From: Gallionella sp. | Lineage (GTDB): Bacteria > Pseudomonadota > Gammaproteobacteria > Burkholderiales > Gallionellaceae | Reading direction: 5' to 3' | Assembly: GCA_030645955.1 (NCBI GenBank) | Contig: JAUSMR010000112.1 | Span: 50,412-114,411 of the forward strand | DNA length: 64,000 nucleotides | Part shown: in pieces, positions 14,121 through 22,599 of the stretch | Layout: each line of letters starts with the position of its first letter | Position numbering within the stretch: position 1 is the first letter of the stretch | Position numbers and translations under genes: made by a program | The notes under the pieces: model-generated | Told to the model about the DNA's origin: nothing | Databases searched by the model: none | The model's input: the letters and a program-made list of their open reading frames with translations, nothing else

Positions 14121-14387
14121 CACGCAGGGAAGCATCTACTCAAGCCACTCTGACAGCGCGGCGAGAATCTTTCCGTGTCATGCAAGGGCGGAATCGTTTC
14201 CAGGCAATCACGTATAACCATTACTTTAGGCGCGGTTGAATCGGCCCAAAAATCGGCGGATAATCCGCACCTGATTTCAAAGGCGCATATAGTAAAATTA
14301 TAGTGAGTGCCTTTTCGTGAGACAACCCCGCTACGCTTGCAGAAACCTGTTATTTTCTCCCCCGTGCCAATAAGTATTTCTAATTCG

Positions 14388-15578
14388 ATGCAAAATTTAG
14401 CCATGTCCAATCCAATGATGTTTGTACCCCTTCGCTCTCAGGAGATTGTTGAGGAAGCTCTGAAAGTTTCGCCCATTGTGGGCAACCGTGTAGAACTGCA
14501 ACTGCTCACCACCTTGACGTGCAATTTGAAATGCACTTATTGCTCACTCGGAGTTGGTGACATGGTCGGCTCCCAGGGCAAGGTTTCCTACACCACGGAG
14601 GCGCTGGATGCCTTCATTGCGAAGCATCTCGCCGGGCATGAGATTTATGTCACTTTCTACGGCGGCGAACCGACCCTGAATCTCAAATTCATACAGGAAG
14701 TCATGGAGCGTTATCCTGCCTTCCGCTTCCAGCTTCAGACCAATGGCACGCTGCTGGACGGTTTGCCGGATAGCGTTCTGGCAAGGCTTTCCAATATCCT
14801 GCTTTCGATAGACGGCGGCGAGGTAATCACCGACGGCTTTCGTGGGCGCGGCGTATTCCGGCAGGTGGTCAGGAATACCCGGGCAGTTCGCGACCGTATG
14901 GCAGGAACCTTCACGGCGCGCGTGACCTGGAGCAGCGAGGAAACTTCATTCGAGGAGCTGGACGAGCTGGCGAACACTTTCGACTATATGTATTTCCAAT
15001 TCGTCGCCGGAGAGGGCACTTATACGCCCGCCGCGATGGAGAAGAAAAAAGCCGTAATCGCACAACTGGTGGACAAATTCTTTTCCAGCGAAAAGTTGTA
15101 CCCCATCATCCCGATCATGGGGATCGTGCGCAACAAGGTGTTGCCGACGCGGGCGACCGAGCTCTATCAAGACAAAACCCAATGCCGGGTGTCCACGCAT
15201 ATCCTCAACGTGATGCCGGACGGCAAGATTTATCCCTGTCCCGACATGATGTACGTGCCGGAAATGTTACAAGGCGACTTGATAGAAAACTGGCTCAAGC
15301 CCAGCCCGTTGCAGCCGCATCCCGACATGCCGTGCGGGGAGTGCGAAGCGCAACCATGGTGCCGGGGCAATTGTCTGAAAAATCTTTATCTCGCTTACGT
15401 GAAAAACGACAGCAATTACCGCAGCAAAGTCGTCGAGCCGATCTGCGAGCTGGTAAGGTTTTTGGGAAGTGAAATAGACCGCCACGATCCGCATGCCTGG
15501 TACGCAAATGCCCCGCTGGATGTGCGCAAGACCCTGCGCGATTGCGAGGTCTACGAGTATGTGGAGATCATGCCCTGA
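14388..15578 (+). CDS. Radical SAM protein with SPASM-like C-terminal cluster domain
   Basis: 396 residues from the ATG at 14388; ATG 14403 or an upstream GTG at 14307 are alternatives and none has a strong ribosome-binding site. The radical SAM motif C-x3-C-x2-C is CNLKCTYC (C45, C49, C52), followed by YVTFYGGEPTLN and LQTNGTLL, typical of the AdoMet fold. The C-terminal half has further cysteines (YPCPD, then CGECEAQPWCRGNC), matching an auxiliary Fe-S domain of SPASM type. Such enzymes mature peptides or proteins (anaerobic sulfatase, quinoprotein or RiPP maturation), but no obvious substrate gene is adjacent. The preceding 120-aa gene is the only close candidate partner. Confidence 0.8.
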   Translation: MQNLAMSNPMMFVPLRSQEIVEEALKVSPIVGNRVELQLLTTLTCNLKCTYCSLGVGDMVGSQGKVSYTTEALDAFIAKHLAGHEIYVTFYGGEPTLNLKFIQEVMERYPAFRFQLQTNGTLLDGLPDSVLARLSNILLSIDGGEVITDGFRGRGVFRQVVRNTRAVRDRMAGTFTARVTWSSEETSFEELDELANTFDYMYFQFVAGEGTYTPAAMEKKKAVIAQLVDKFFSSEKLYPIIPIMGIVRNKVLPTRATELYQDKTQCRVSTHILNVMPDGKIYPCPDMMYVPEMLQGDLIENWLKPSPLQPHPDMPCGECEAQPWCRGNCLKNLYLAYVKNDSNYRSKVVEPICELVRFLGSEIDRHDPHAWYANAPLDVRKTLRDCEVYEYVEIMP

Positions 15579-15603
15579 CGGGCAATTGAACTTTAAAATT
15601 TAG

Positions 15604-15735
15604 ATTGATTCACGAAAGACACGAAATAAAACAAAAGCCTGCAATGTTTCGATCATTCACCCATTGGGTGGCTTTCCGTAGCTAGGCATTGCATTGAAAA
15701 ATTTCGTGCTTTTCGTGTGTTTCGTGGACTGATTG
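15604..15735. repeat. Inverted repeat between convergent radical SAM and RsmB/NOP genes
   Basis: The left arm contains ATTCACGAAAGACACGAAA and the right arm its near complement ending TTTCGTGGACTGATT. Short CACGAAA units recur within each arm. It occupies most of a 168-bp convergent gap and may serve as a two-way terminator. Confidence 0.65.
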
Positions 15736-15746
15736 TTTTTTCCAGG

Positions 15747-17219
15747 TTAAATCCGCTCCAGCACCGCCGCAAAAAATCCGTCTGTGCCGTGCAGGTGCGG
15801 GCGCAACTCCAGATAATCACCCGTATCCAACGCGATTTTTTGCTGCTGAAATATTTCGCTGGCCGGGCGCAGCGCGAAATCGGGATGGGCGGCGAGGAAG
15901 GCTTGCACGATGTGCTGATTTTCTTCCGGCAGGAAGCTGCATGTCGCGTACACCAGGCGCCCGCCTTTTTTCAGCAGGCGGCTGGCGGAGGCGAGGATGG
16001 CGGCCTGTTGTAGCGTGTACTTTTCAATGCTGCCGGGTGATTGGCGAAATTTCAGATCCGGGCTGCGGCGCAGCGTGCCCAGGCCGCTGCAAGGCGCATC
16101 CACCAGCACGCGATCAATCTTGCCTGCCAGGCGTTTTACCTTGAGGTCGTTCTCATGTGAAATCAGCATCGGCTGTATGTTGCTGGCGCCGGAACGTTTC
16201 AGGCGCGGCTTGAGATTGGCGAGCCGTTTTTCCGAAACGTCCATTGCGTACAAACGGCCTTGCGAATTCATCAGCGCAGACAGCATCAGCGTCTTTCCGC
16301 CCGCCCCGGCGCAGAAATCCACCACCATGTCGTTGCGCCTGGGCGCAAGCAAAAAGCCGAGCAACTGGCTGCCTTCGTCCTGCACTTCTATCTTGCCTTC
16401 GGTGAACAGCACGTCGCGATTGAGCGGGATTTTTTCCTTGAGGCGAATACCGATAGGAGAGTATGGCGTGGCAGTGGCTTCGATATTTTTGCCGTGCAGT
16501 TGCTGCAATATATCCTCGCGCTTGGCGAGCAGGGTGTTAACGCGGATATCGAGCGGCGCGCCTTGCTGCATCGACAGGCCGATGGTGAGAATGTCGGCAT
16601 CGGAGCAGGAAGCGCGCATCTTCTCCACCAGCCATTCGGGCAGTTCCGCCTGCACCGGTAACGGCAACTCCTCGACTTTCACACCCTTCACCGTGGCGAG
16701 CCAATCTTTCTCGTCGCGTTTCAACACCGGTTCGAGTTCGCGCAGGTTGTAGCCGCCGAACCTGAGCAGATAAGCGAGCGTCATGCGGCGCGGAGTGGCG
16801 GCCATGACACGGCGTTGCGAAGCATCCGGGGCGGGATAACCAGCGACTTGGCTGCCGTCTTTGGGCAGCCTAGTCGAATGGCTATAACCAATGACTTGCC
16901 CAGCGTCTTTTGCTGGGTTAGTCAGATGGCTAGTACTCACATCAGTTGTTTCATCAATGGCCGCCTCACACCCGCTCCCGCAAGCGGCCGGCTGCGCCGG
17001 TAACGTGTCGCGGGGTGTGTTTCCGGCACAAGCATGTTCCAGCAGCAGGCGGTGGCGCAGCACCCCGAACACGGTCTCGGCAACCAGTTCGCGCTCATTG
17101 GAGCCGATGCGTTCGTTCTTGAAAAAATAGCGCAGCGTGGTGTCGGCAGGATGCTCCAGCGGCAGGATGGCGCGCAGAGCCTGGATGACGAGGTCTAAAC
17201 GGTACTCGGTGATAAGCAT
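15747..17219 (-). CDS. RsmB/NOP family class I SAM-dependent RNA m5C methyltransferase
   Basis: Transfers methyl from SAM to C5 of cytosine in RNA, probably rRNA. The product is 490 residues. The SAM-binding motif is VVDFCAGAGGKTLMLSALM; the two catalytic-type cysteine motifs are DAPCSGLGTLRRSPD and YATCSFLPEEN. The sequence DAPCSGLGTLRR differs from classical RsmB, so this may be the paralogous betaproteobacterial NOP-family enzyme. Residues about 65-140 are anomalous: they interrupt the N-terminal domain between LLLEHAC and RRMTLAYLLRFGG and are encoded entirely by two nested palindromic repeats (16797-17027). The frame survives, so the gene is intact at DNA level, but folding of this ~75-residue insert is unknown. 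Confidence 0.87.
   Translation of the reverse strand: MLITEYRLDLVIQALRAILPLEHPADTTLRYFFKNERIGSNERELVAETVFGVLRHRLLLEHACAGNTPRDTLPAQPAACGSGCEAAIDETTDVSTSHLTNPAKDAGQVIGYSHSTRLPKDGSQVAGYPAPDASQRRVMAATPRRMTLAYLLRFGGYNLRELEPVLKRDEKDWLATVKGVKVEELPLPVQAELPEWLVEKMRASCSDADILTIGLSMQQGAPLDIRVNTLLAKREDILQQLHGKNIEATATPYSPIGIRLKEKIPLNRDVLFTEGKIEVQDEGSQLLGFLLAPRRNDMVVDFCAGAGGKTLMLSALMNSQGRLYAMDVSEKRLANLKPRLKRSGASNIQPMLISHENDLKVKRLAGKIDRVLVDAPCSGLGTLRRSPDLKFRQSPGSIEKYTLQQAAILASASRLLKKGGRLVYATCSFLPEENQHIVQAFLAAHPDFALRPASEIFQQQKIALDTGDYLELRPHLHGTDGFFAAVLERI
16797..17027. repeat. Nested palindromic repeats in frame inside the RsmB/NOP gene
   Basis: The outer element (GCGGCCATGACACGGCGTTG... and ...CGCCGGTAACGTGTCGCGG) matches the modA-modB gap copy at 56899-56995. 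It is split by a second family: two consecutive stem-loop modules at about 16837-16884 and 16885-16932, plus a tail. Read on the minus strand it encodes peptides such as CGSGCEAA and APDASQRRVMAA, which the modA-modB copy would also encode. Confidence 0.85.
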
Positions 17220-17381
17220 GGTAAATTAAATGTTGAAATTCAGCCGCGCAGTTTAGCAGGGTTGTCGGCGCAACACCCTTAGTCTCGGTTCTATGCCGCC
17301 GTCTGTCCGATAGGGTAAAATATTAAAAGTTTGTGTTTGAACTGGCAGCTATCCTTGGTCGGGTATTTCGCAGGGGGCATG

Positions 17382-17804
17382 ATGGAACTGGTATGGTCAA
17401 AGCAGTTGAGTGTCGGAAATGCAATGATCGATTCCGAACACAAGAATTTGCTGGAAATGGTCAACGATGTGGAAAGCGCGATCAGGGCGAGGGACAGCTC
17501 CACGCTGACGCGGTCGTTCAAACTGCTAGAGGATTGCGTAGCTGTTCATTTCGCAGATGAGGAAAAGATTGCGCAGGCAATCGGTTTTGACTTTACTCAT
17601 AACAGGCTGGAGCATCAATATGTGCAAAACGAGCTTCGCCACATGAGAGATGAACTGTTGGACAAGAATGGCTCGTGGTCAGAAAGTGCGGCGGCGCATT
17701 ACTCTTATTTTTTGAGTGAATGGATGGTTGAGCACATCCTCCAGGAAGATATGCTGATGAAACCAGTGCTGCAAACCTATCCCTATGACTTCAAGCCCGG
17801 TTGA
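17382..17804 (+). CDS. Bacteriohemerythrin / hemerythrin-domain protein
   Basis: A 140-residue single-domain hemerythrin, a four-helix bundle binding a non-heme di-iron site and O2. Iron ligands are visible as His in DSEHKNL, His and Glu in VHFADEE, His in NRLEHQY, and His and Asp in VEHILQEDMLM. The ATG at 17382 follows AGGGGG closely; ATG 17379 is the alternative. It probably serves in O2 storage, sensing or delivery, plausible in a microaerophile. It is transcribed toward the DUF3108 operon with only 8 bp between stops. Confidence 0.9.
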   Translation: MELVWSKQLSVGNAMIDSEHKNLLEMVNDVESAIRARDSSTLTRSFKLLEDCVAVHFADEEKIAQAIGFDFTHNRLEHQYVQNELRHMRDELLDKNGSWSESAAAHYSYFLSEWMVEHILQEDMLMKPVLQTYPYDFKPG

Positions 17805-17812
17805 GGGGGCAG

Positions 17813-18745
17813 TTATTCATCCGCCACGCGTATATCGGAAACAACCATCACACCGGCGATCTGACCGTCGCGGTCAATCTGACGAATCTTGACCGGCAAC
17901 AGGCGATACTCCAGTCCCAGCCAGATTTCAAAATAGGCCTCGTTTCGGTCATGCATTTTACGCAGACGCAGCGTGCGTAATTTGCCCATCGGTGTGGTGA
18001 TGTCCTCTTTCCGTCCAACTTCAATTTCATAGGTTTCGAGTTTTGAGCCGTCGCTGACGGGCAGCGGGAAGTATTCGCCTTTCATGGGAAGTTGCGAGAG
18101 CTGGTATGTAAAGCTCAGCATGTCCTGCGCGTCTGCGGGTAGCGCAGTGTCGTTGCCGGATGAAAAGCGCAGTTTCTGAGCCGCCCGGTCGAACGCGGCT
18201 TCCAGGTCTTGTTTGCCGCCCGCGCTGAATTTTTCCTGCTTGAAAATTTCGGGTTGCAGTCCCTGTGCAACGATCCTGCCACGGCTGGTCTGGATGAGCT
18301 GGATGCTAGTGCGCAAGCTGGTCAGCCCGGCAGTTCGCTTTATTGCTTTCAGGGTATATCTGTTCCTGCCGATGTCAAGTTGTTGCTGAATTTCTCCAGT
18401 CTTGAAACCATCCTCGCTCTGGTAAACGGCAAAGGTCAGCTGCAGGTGTTTGGGAAACGGGCGAGGCGCAATCGGTTCTTCTGTTTTATCCATTGCGGGC
18501 ATAGCCCCGGTTGTCGGCTTGCCGGATGCGCCAGCGACGGTTCCGGGGTTTGCAGGCTCTGGTTTTTCAGCGGGTTGTGTCACGGGTTCGGGCAGGTGCT
18601 CGAGCCTGGCGGTGAGTGGCGGCAATTGCACTGCAGCGTGCGGAAACTGTATCTGCGGCAGCCACAGGATGGCGGCATGTATCAGCGCGGAAAGCGCGAT
18701 GGCCAGGGCGACGCGGCGGATCGGGGTGCGTAGAGCGGCGCTCAC
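17813..18745 (-). CDS. DUF3108 domain protein with N-terminal membrane anchor
   Basis: 310 residues. An N-terminal hydrophobic segment (ALAIALSALIHAAILWLP) looks TonB-like, followed by a Pro/Glu-rich stretch (residues about 45-95) and a DUF3108 beta-rich domain (from about LQLTFAVYQSEDGFKTGE to the end). It overlaps the upstream DUF3108 gene by 4 bp, so the two are translationally coupled. Probably an envelope protein of unknown role. Two DUF3108 genes after purM-purN is an arrangement I associate with betaproteobacteria. Confidence 0.8.
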   Translation of the reverse strand: MSAALRTPIRRVALAIALSALIHAAILWLPQIQFPHAAVQLPPLTARLEHLPEPVTQPAEKPEPANPGTVAGASGKPTTGAMPAMDKTEEPIAPRPFPKHLQLTFAVYQSEDGFKTGEIQQQLDIGRNRYTLKAIKRTAGLTSLRTSIQLIQTSRGRIVAQGLQPEIFKQEKFSAGGKQDLEAAFDRAAQKLRFSSGNDTALPADAQDMLSFTYQLSQLPMKGEYFPLPVSDGSKLETYEIEVGRKEDITTPMGKLRTLRLRKMHDRNEAYFEIWLGLEYRLLPVKIRQIDRDGQIAGVMVVSDIRVADE

Positions 18746-19506
18746 GGCACCAAATCAAATTTGGTCAGCACCTGCGAGAATTGGCCGCCGTCGCCATCAG
18801 TGACGACCATCTTGTATGGAAAGTTTGCGTGGTCAACGGCCAGCCAGATTTCCGTCCGGCTCGCGTCCGCTTCCGGCACGGTTGCCACATACAGTGCCTT
18901 GAACGTGCCGAGCGGAACTGTCACGCTCTGGTCGGGTGTGATGCGGTAATTGTAAATGTCCAGTTTGCCGCCATTGGTCATTGGGAAGTCCAGCTTGGTG
19001 GCGGATTGCAGCGACAGGAACATGAATTGATACATAGCGCTCAGGCGGTCCTGTGTGCCATCGGGTAGCGCGACCACGGCGCGCTGTTTCTGCTGGATCA
19101 GCGTGAGTTGCCTGGCATCCCAATCGAACTCGGCGCGACGATTCCTGCTTTCATTACCCTCGCGCTGATCGCTGAAGCGCAACGGTTGCAGCCCTTTTGT
19201 GCCTACCAATCCGCTGCTGCTGATGAGAATCCTTCCCGGATTGAATATCGCCAGCAAACCAGTTGCGCGCGTGGCGCTGAACAGTGTGTAGTGGTCCTTG
19301 TCGCGCGTATAGGTTTCATCGATCTGGCCGATTTTCATGCGGCCCTTGTAAACATCGTAAGTGGCCTGCACGCTGCTCGGCGAGGCGGCAAAAGCAGGGG
19401 GCAGAGGACAGAAAATAGAGGACAGTAGAATCGTCGCGGCTATGCCGCATTTCTGGACTGACTTCTGTCCTCTGCCCTCTGTCCCCTGTCCCCTGTTCCA
19501 TGTCAT
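18742..19506 (-). CDS. DUF3108 domain periplasmic protein, repeat-derived signal region
   Basis: 254 residues. The mature domain starts near SVQATYDVYKGRMKIGQIDETYTRD and continues to the end in DUF3108 style. The first ~40 residues are odd: the leader (TWNRGQGTEGRGQ) and part of the hydrophobic core (IFCPLPPAFA) are encoded by the two arms of a palindromic GGACAG/CTGTCC repeat at 19395-19498. The hydrophobic segment GIAATILLSSIFCPLPPAFA still looks like a usable signal peptide with cleavage after AFA. A start further inside cannot be excluded. It lies 6 bp downstream of purN and is probably in the same operon. Confidence 0.77.
   Translation of the reverse strand: MTWNRGQGTEGRGQKSVQKCGIAATILLSSIFCPLPPAFAASPSSVQATYDVYKGRMKIGQIDETYTRDKDHYTLFSATRATGLLAIFNPGRILISSSGLVGTKGLQPLRFSDQREGNESRNRRAEFDWDARQLTLIQQKQRAVVALPDGTQDRLSAMYQFMFLSLQSATKLDFPMTNGGKLDIYNYRITPDQSVTVPLGTFKALYVATVPEADASRTEIWLAVDHANFPYKMVVTDGDGGQFSQVLTKFDLVP
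19395..19498. repeat. GGACAG-rich inverted repeat overlapping the DUF3108 gene start
   Basis: The left arm carries GGGGGCAGAGGACAG and a second GAGGACAG. The right arm carries CTGTCCTCTGCCCTCTGTCCC and further CTGTCCCC units. The arms are complementary and lie wholly inside the N-terminal coding region of the DUF3108 gene. Confidence 0.7.
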
Positions 19507-19512
19507 CTGCTT

Positions 19513-20151
19513 CTATTCCAAACCTGGTGAAAACAAGGTGAAACTGGATTGTTTGCGACCCCGGAAAATGACTTTCCCCTGTTCGTTCAGTTCTATTTGA
19601 TCTGTGCACAGCCAGCGGATAGCTTGCGGATAAATGCGATGTTCTTCGTGCAGCACGCGCGCCGCCAGCGTTTGTTCGGTGTCCTCAGGCAACACCGACA
19701 TGGCAGCCTGAATGATGATCGGGCCGTGGTCGAGATCGGAGGAAACAAAATGCACTGTGCAGCCGTGAATCTTCACACCGTCGTGCAAGGCGCGTGCATG
19801 AGTATTGAGGCCGCTATAGGCGGGCAATAGTGACGGATGAATATTGGTCAGCTTGCCGTGATACCGCGCCACAAAGCCTGCGGTGAGGATACGCATGAAT
19901 CCGGCAAGCACCACATAGTCAGGATGAAAAGTATCAATCGTTCGAGCAAGCGCGGCATCAAAGCTGTCGCGATCCGCGTAGTCGCGATGCTCGACCACGG
20001 CGGTGGGAATGCCGTGTGATTTGGCGATGCTCAACCCCTCGGCATTAGCACGATTGCTGATTACCGCCGCAACCCGGCAGGGCAGTTTCGCTTCCAGCAG
20101 GGCCTGCATGTTGCTGCCGCGACCGGAAATCAGGATGACGATGGACTTCAT
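19513..20151 (-). CDS. purN: Phosphoribosylglycinamide formyltransferase
   Basis: Transfers formyl from 10-formyl-THF to GAR in purine synthesis. The product is 212 residues. Family blocks are ISGRGSNMQALLEA at the N-terminus, VLAGFMRIL and the catalytic region LTNIHPSLLPAYSGLNTHARAL (Asn and His), then CTVHFVSSDLDHGPII (Asp). All three catalytic residue positions are present. It lies downstream of purM with a 121-bp gap containing a repeat, and upstream of two DUF3108 genes, likely one transcription unit. Confidence 0.96.
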   Translation of the reverse strand: MKSIVILISGRGSNMQALLEAKLPCRVAAVISNRANAEGLSIAKSHGIPTAVVEHRDYADRDSFDAALARTIDTFHPDYVVLAGFMRILTAGFVARYHGKLTNIHPSLLPAYSGLNTHARALHDGVKIHGCTVHFVSSDLDHGPIIIQAAMSVLPEDTEQTLAARVLHEEHRIYPQAIRWLCTDQIELNEQGKVIFRGRKQSSFTLFSPGLE

Positions 20152-20168
20152 CGGATTTGATGAAGCTC

Positions 20169-20232
20169 GCGTAGAGAGACCGCGTCCCTCTCTACCGCTT
20201 GCGGGAGAGAGCTAGGAGAGAGGGGAGCGGGC
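20169..20232. repeat. Small palindromes in the purM-purN gap
   Basis: GTAGAGAGA...TCTCTAC (20169-20195) is another GTAG...CTAC hairpin. It is followed by CGCTTGCGGGAGAGAG, the inverse of the core inserted in priA and moeA. Confidence 0.6.
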
Positions 20233-20272
20233 TTGGCGAATTTCATCATCAGGAGGCTATTTGCCATGCCCG

Positions 20273-21337
20273 TTAAATGATTTGTGTCTGGGCTTCACTG
20301 CCGTTGCGCGCGCGTATCGCGCCGATGACGGTTGCGCGTTCGCCAGCTGCGTTGAGCTGTGCCAGTGCCGCATCCGCATCGTTCCTGTCCACGATCACCA
20401 CCATGCCGATGCCGCAGTTGAAGGTGCGATACATTTCCTGCGGCGCGATGTTGCCCATTTCGCGCAGCCAGTCAAACAGCGCGGGGGTGTGCCAAGCCTT
20501 GCCGTCCAGTTGCGCAACGACATTTTCCGGCAACACGCGCGGCACGTTTTCCAGCAGGCCGCCGCCGGTGATGTGCGCCATGCCTTTCACGGTAAGTGTC
20601 TGCATCAGCGCCAGCAGCGGCTTAACGTAAATGCGCGTGGGAGCCATGATGAGATCGGCCAGCAGTTTGCCATCGAGCTTCTGCATGAGATCAACTTTGT
20701 GTGTGCTGATGATCTTGCGCACCAGCGAATAGCCGTTGGAGTGCGCACCGTTCGAGGCGAGGCCGATCACTGTGTCGCCCGCCTTGATGTCAGCGCCGCT
20801 GATGATGTTGGCTTTTTCCACCACGCCAACGGCGAAACCCGCGAGGTCATATTCGCCCGTCGGGTACATGCCGGGCATCTCGGCGGTTTCCCCGCCGATC
20901 AGCGCGCAACCGGCCTGTTCGCAACCGAAGGCGATGCCCTTGATGACCTCGGTGGCAGCTTCCACGTCGAGCTTGCCGCAGGCGAAATAATCGAGGAAGA
21001 ACAGCGGCTCCGCGCCCTGCACCAAGATGTCGTTGACGCTCATGCCGACCAGGTCGATGCCGACCGTGTCGTGGCGATTCAGCTCGAAGGCAAGCTTGAG
21101 TTTGGTGCCGACGCCGTCGGTGCCGGATACCAGCACAGGCTCGCGATATTTTTTGGAAATTTCCACCAGCGCGCCAAAGCCGCCGATGCCGTTGAGCACT
21201 TCGGGACGCATCGTGCGCCTGGCAAATGGTTTGATGTTCTCGACCAGCCGGTCGCCCGCGTCCATGTCTACACCGGCATCACGGTAGGTAAGGTTTCCGC
21301 TTTTAACGGGGGAAGGAGTATCAGAGGGTGTTTTCAA
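20273..21337 (-). CDS. purM: Phosphoribosylformylglycinamidine cyclo-ligase (AIR synthetase)
   Basis: ATP-dependent ring closure of FGAM to AIR. 354 residues, the normal length. Recognisable blocks are [81 protein letters not shown] and [17 protein letters not shown]. It is divergent from the AI-2E permease gene, with 61 bp between starts, so promoters for both must lie there. It heads the purM-purN-DUF3108-DUF3108 unit. Confidence 0.97.
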   Translation of the reverse strand: MKTPSDTPSPVKSGNLTYRDAGVDMDAGDRLVENIKPFARRTMRPEVLNGIGGFGALVEISKKYREPVLVSGTDGVGTKLKLAFELNRHDTVGIDLVGMSVNDILVQGAEPLFFLDYFACGKLDVEAATEVIKGIAFGCEQAGCALIGGETAEMPGMYPTGEYDLAGFAVGVVEKANIISGADIKAGDTVIGLASNGAHSNGYSLVRKIISTHKVDLMQKLDGKLLADLIMAPTRIYVKPLLALMQTLTVKGMAHITGGGLLENVPRVLPENVVAQLDGKAWHTPALFDWLREMGNIAPQEMYRTFNCGIGMVVIVDRNDADAALAQLNAAGERATVIGAIRARNGSEAQTQII

Positions 21338-21398
21338 GTTGAGTTTTCGCTTTCTTCGGGATAAAGTGCCACACGATTTCCCGCGAATTTTACCTTAA

Positions 21399-22457
21399 AT
21401 GACCCTATCCCGCTTTGCTGCCGTGCAATGGCTATCCTTTGCTGTGGGTGCCGTTTTGCTGCTGTATTTGCTCGGCCCGATACTCACGCCGTTCGTCGCG
21501 GCGGGCATCCTCGCCTATATCTGCAATCCGCTGGTGCAGTGGCTGAGCGCCCGGAAAATGCCGCGCACACTGGCGGTGGCACTGGTGATGGCCGGTTTGC
21601 TGCTGCTGCTCGGCTTACTGCTGCTGATCATGCTGCCGCTGCTGGAAAAAGAAGTCAGCCTGTTCGTGACGCGCCTGCCGGATTGGATTGAGGCGGCGCG
21701 CACTCATCTGTTGCCACAGTTGCAGCAATGGTTTGGCGTCAGCCTGGAATGGGATAGTCAGGTGCTGAAGACCCTGCTGCTCAGCCACTGGCAAAGCGCG
21801 GGCGGGATTGCCGGGAAACTGCTGCCTTGGCTCGGTAGCGGCGGCGGGGCAATTATCGGCGTGCTGGTCAACCTGTTGCTGATCCCGTTGGCAATGTTCT
21901 ACCTGCTGCGCGATTGGGATGCGATGACATCGCGGCTGGACGAACTGATCCCGCGCCACTGGCACGGCAAGGTAACGGAAATCGCCGCCGAAGTGGATTG
22001 TGTGCTGGCAGAATTTCTGCGCGGGCAAATCTCCGTGATACTGTTGATGAGCGCGTATTACGTTGTGGCGCTTTGGCTGGCCGGGCTGGAGTTCGCGCTG
22101 CCCATCGGCATCCTCGCCGGTATGCTGGTGTTCGTCCCTTATCTGGGCATGATTATCGGCCTGTCGCTCGCGACGCTGGCGGCAGTGATGCAATTCCCCG
22201 GTTTCAGCGTCGTGCTGCTGGTGTGGGCGGTGTTCGGCGCGGGGCAGTTGCTTGAAGGGATGGCGATCACCCCGTGGCTGGTAGGTGACCGCATCGGCCT
22301 GCATCCGCTGGCGGTGATTTTCGCACTGCTCGCCTTCGGGCAAGTGTTCGGCTTCTTCGGCCTGCTGCTGGCGCTGCCGCTGTCCGCCATCTTGCTGGTC
22401 GCGCTGCGCCACGGCAAGGCGTGGTATCTCACCAGCGAGATGTACCGCAAACCATGA
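21399..22457 (+). CDS. AI-2E family transporter (PerM-like permease)
   Basis: A 352-residue inner-membrane protein with about eight hydrophobic segments. The family pattern is clear: an N-terminal pair of helices (VLLLYLLGPILTPFVAAGILAYICNPLV), a soluble middle (PDWIEAARTHLLPQLQQW) and the C-terminal block FVPYLGMIIGLSLA...AITPWLVGDRIGLHPLAVIFALLAFGQVFGFFGLLLALP. It may export a small solute; no substrate can be assigned. The order purM / permease / hda is one I recognise from other betaproteobacteria. Confidence 0.88.
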   Translation: MTLSRFAAVQWLSFAVGAVLLLYLLGPILTPFVAAGILAYICNPLVQWLSARKMPRTLAVALVMAGLLLLLGLLLLIMLPLLEKEVSLFVTRLPDWIEAARTHLLPQLQQWFGVSLEWDSQVLKTLLLSHWQSAGGIAGKLLPWLGSGGGAIIGVLVNLLLIPLAMFYLLRDWDAMTSRLDELIPRHWHGKVTEIAAEVDCVLAEFLRGQISVILLMSAYYVVALWLAGLEFALPIGILAGMLVFVPYLGMIIGLSLATLAAVMQFPGFSVVLLVWAVFGAGQLLEGMAITPWLVGDRIGLHPLAVIFALLAFGQVFGFFGLLLALPLSAILLVALRHGKAWYLTSEMYRKP

Positions 22458-22474
22458 AAAAGCCTCTTAAAATT

Positions 22475-22594
22475 CTTTTTACGGGATGAAACGCAAGGAG
22501 CCGCGCAGTGAACGACGAGACATATCGGATAGATAGGCGAGGAGTGAGCGAGCACGCAACGCCGCGATTCGCCCGTAAAACGGATTTGGAGAGG
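22475..22594. repeat. Long palindrome immediately upstream of hda
   Basis: The left arm CCTCTTAAAATTCTTTTTACGGG pairs imperfectly with the right arm ending GCCCGTAAAACGGATTTGGAGAGG. The right arm contains GGAGAGG, which is the best ribosome-binding site for hda. Confidence 0.65.
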
Positions 22595-22599
22595 TTTTT

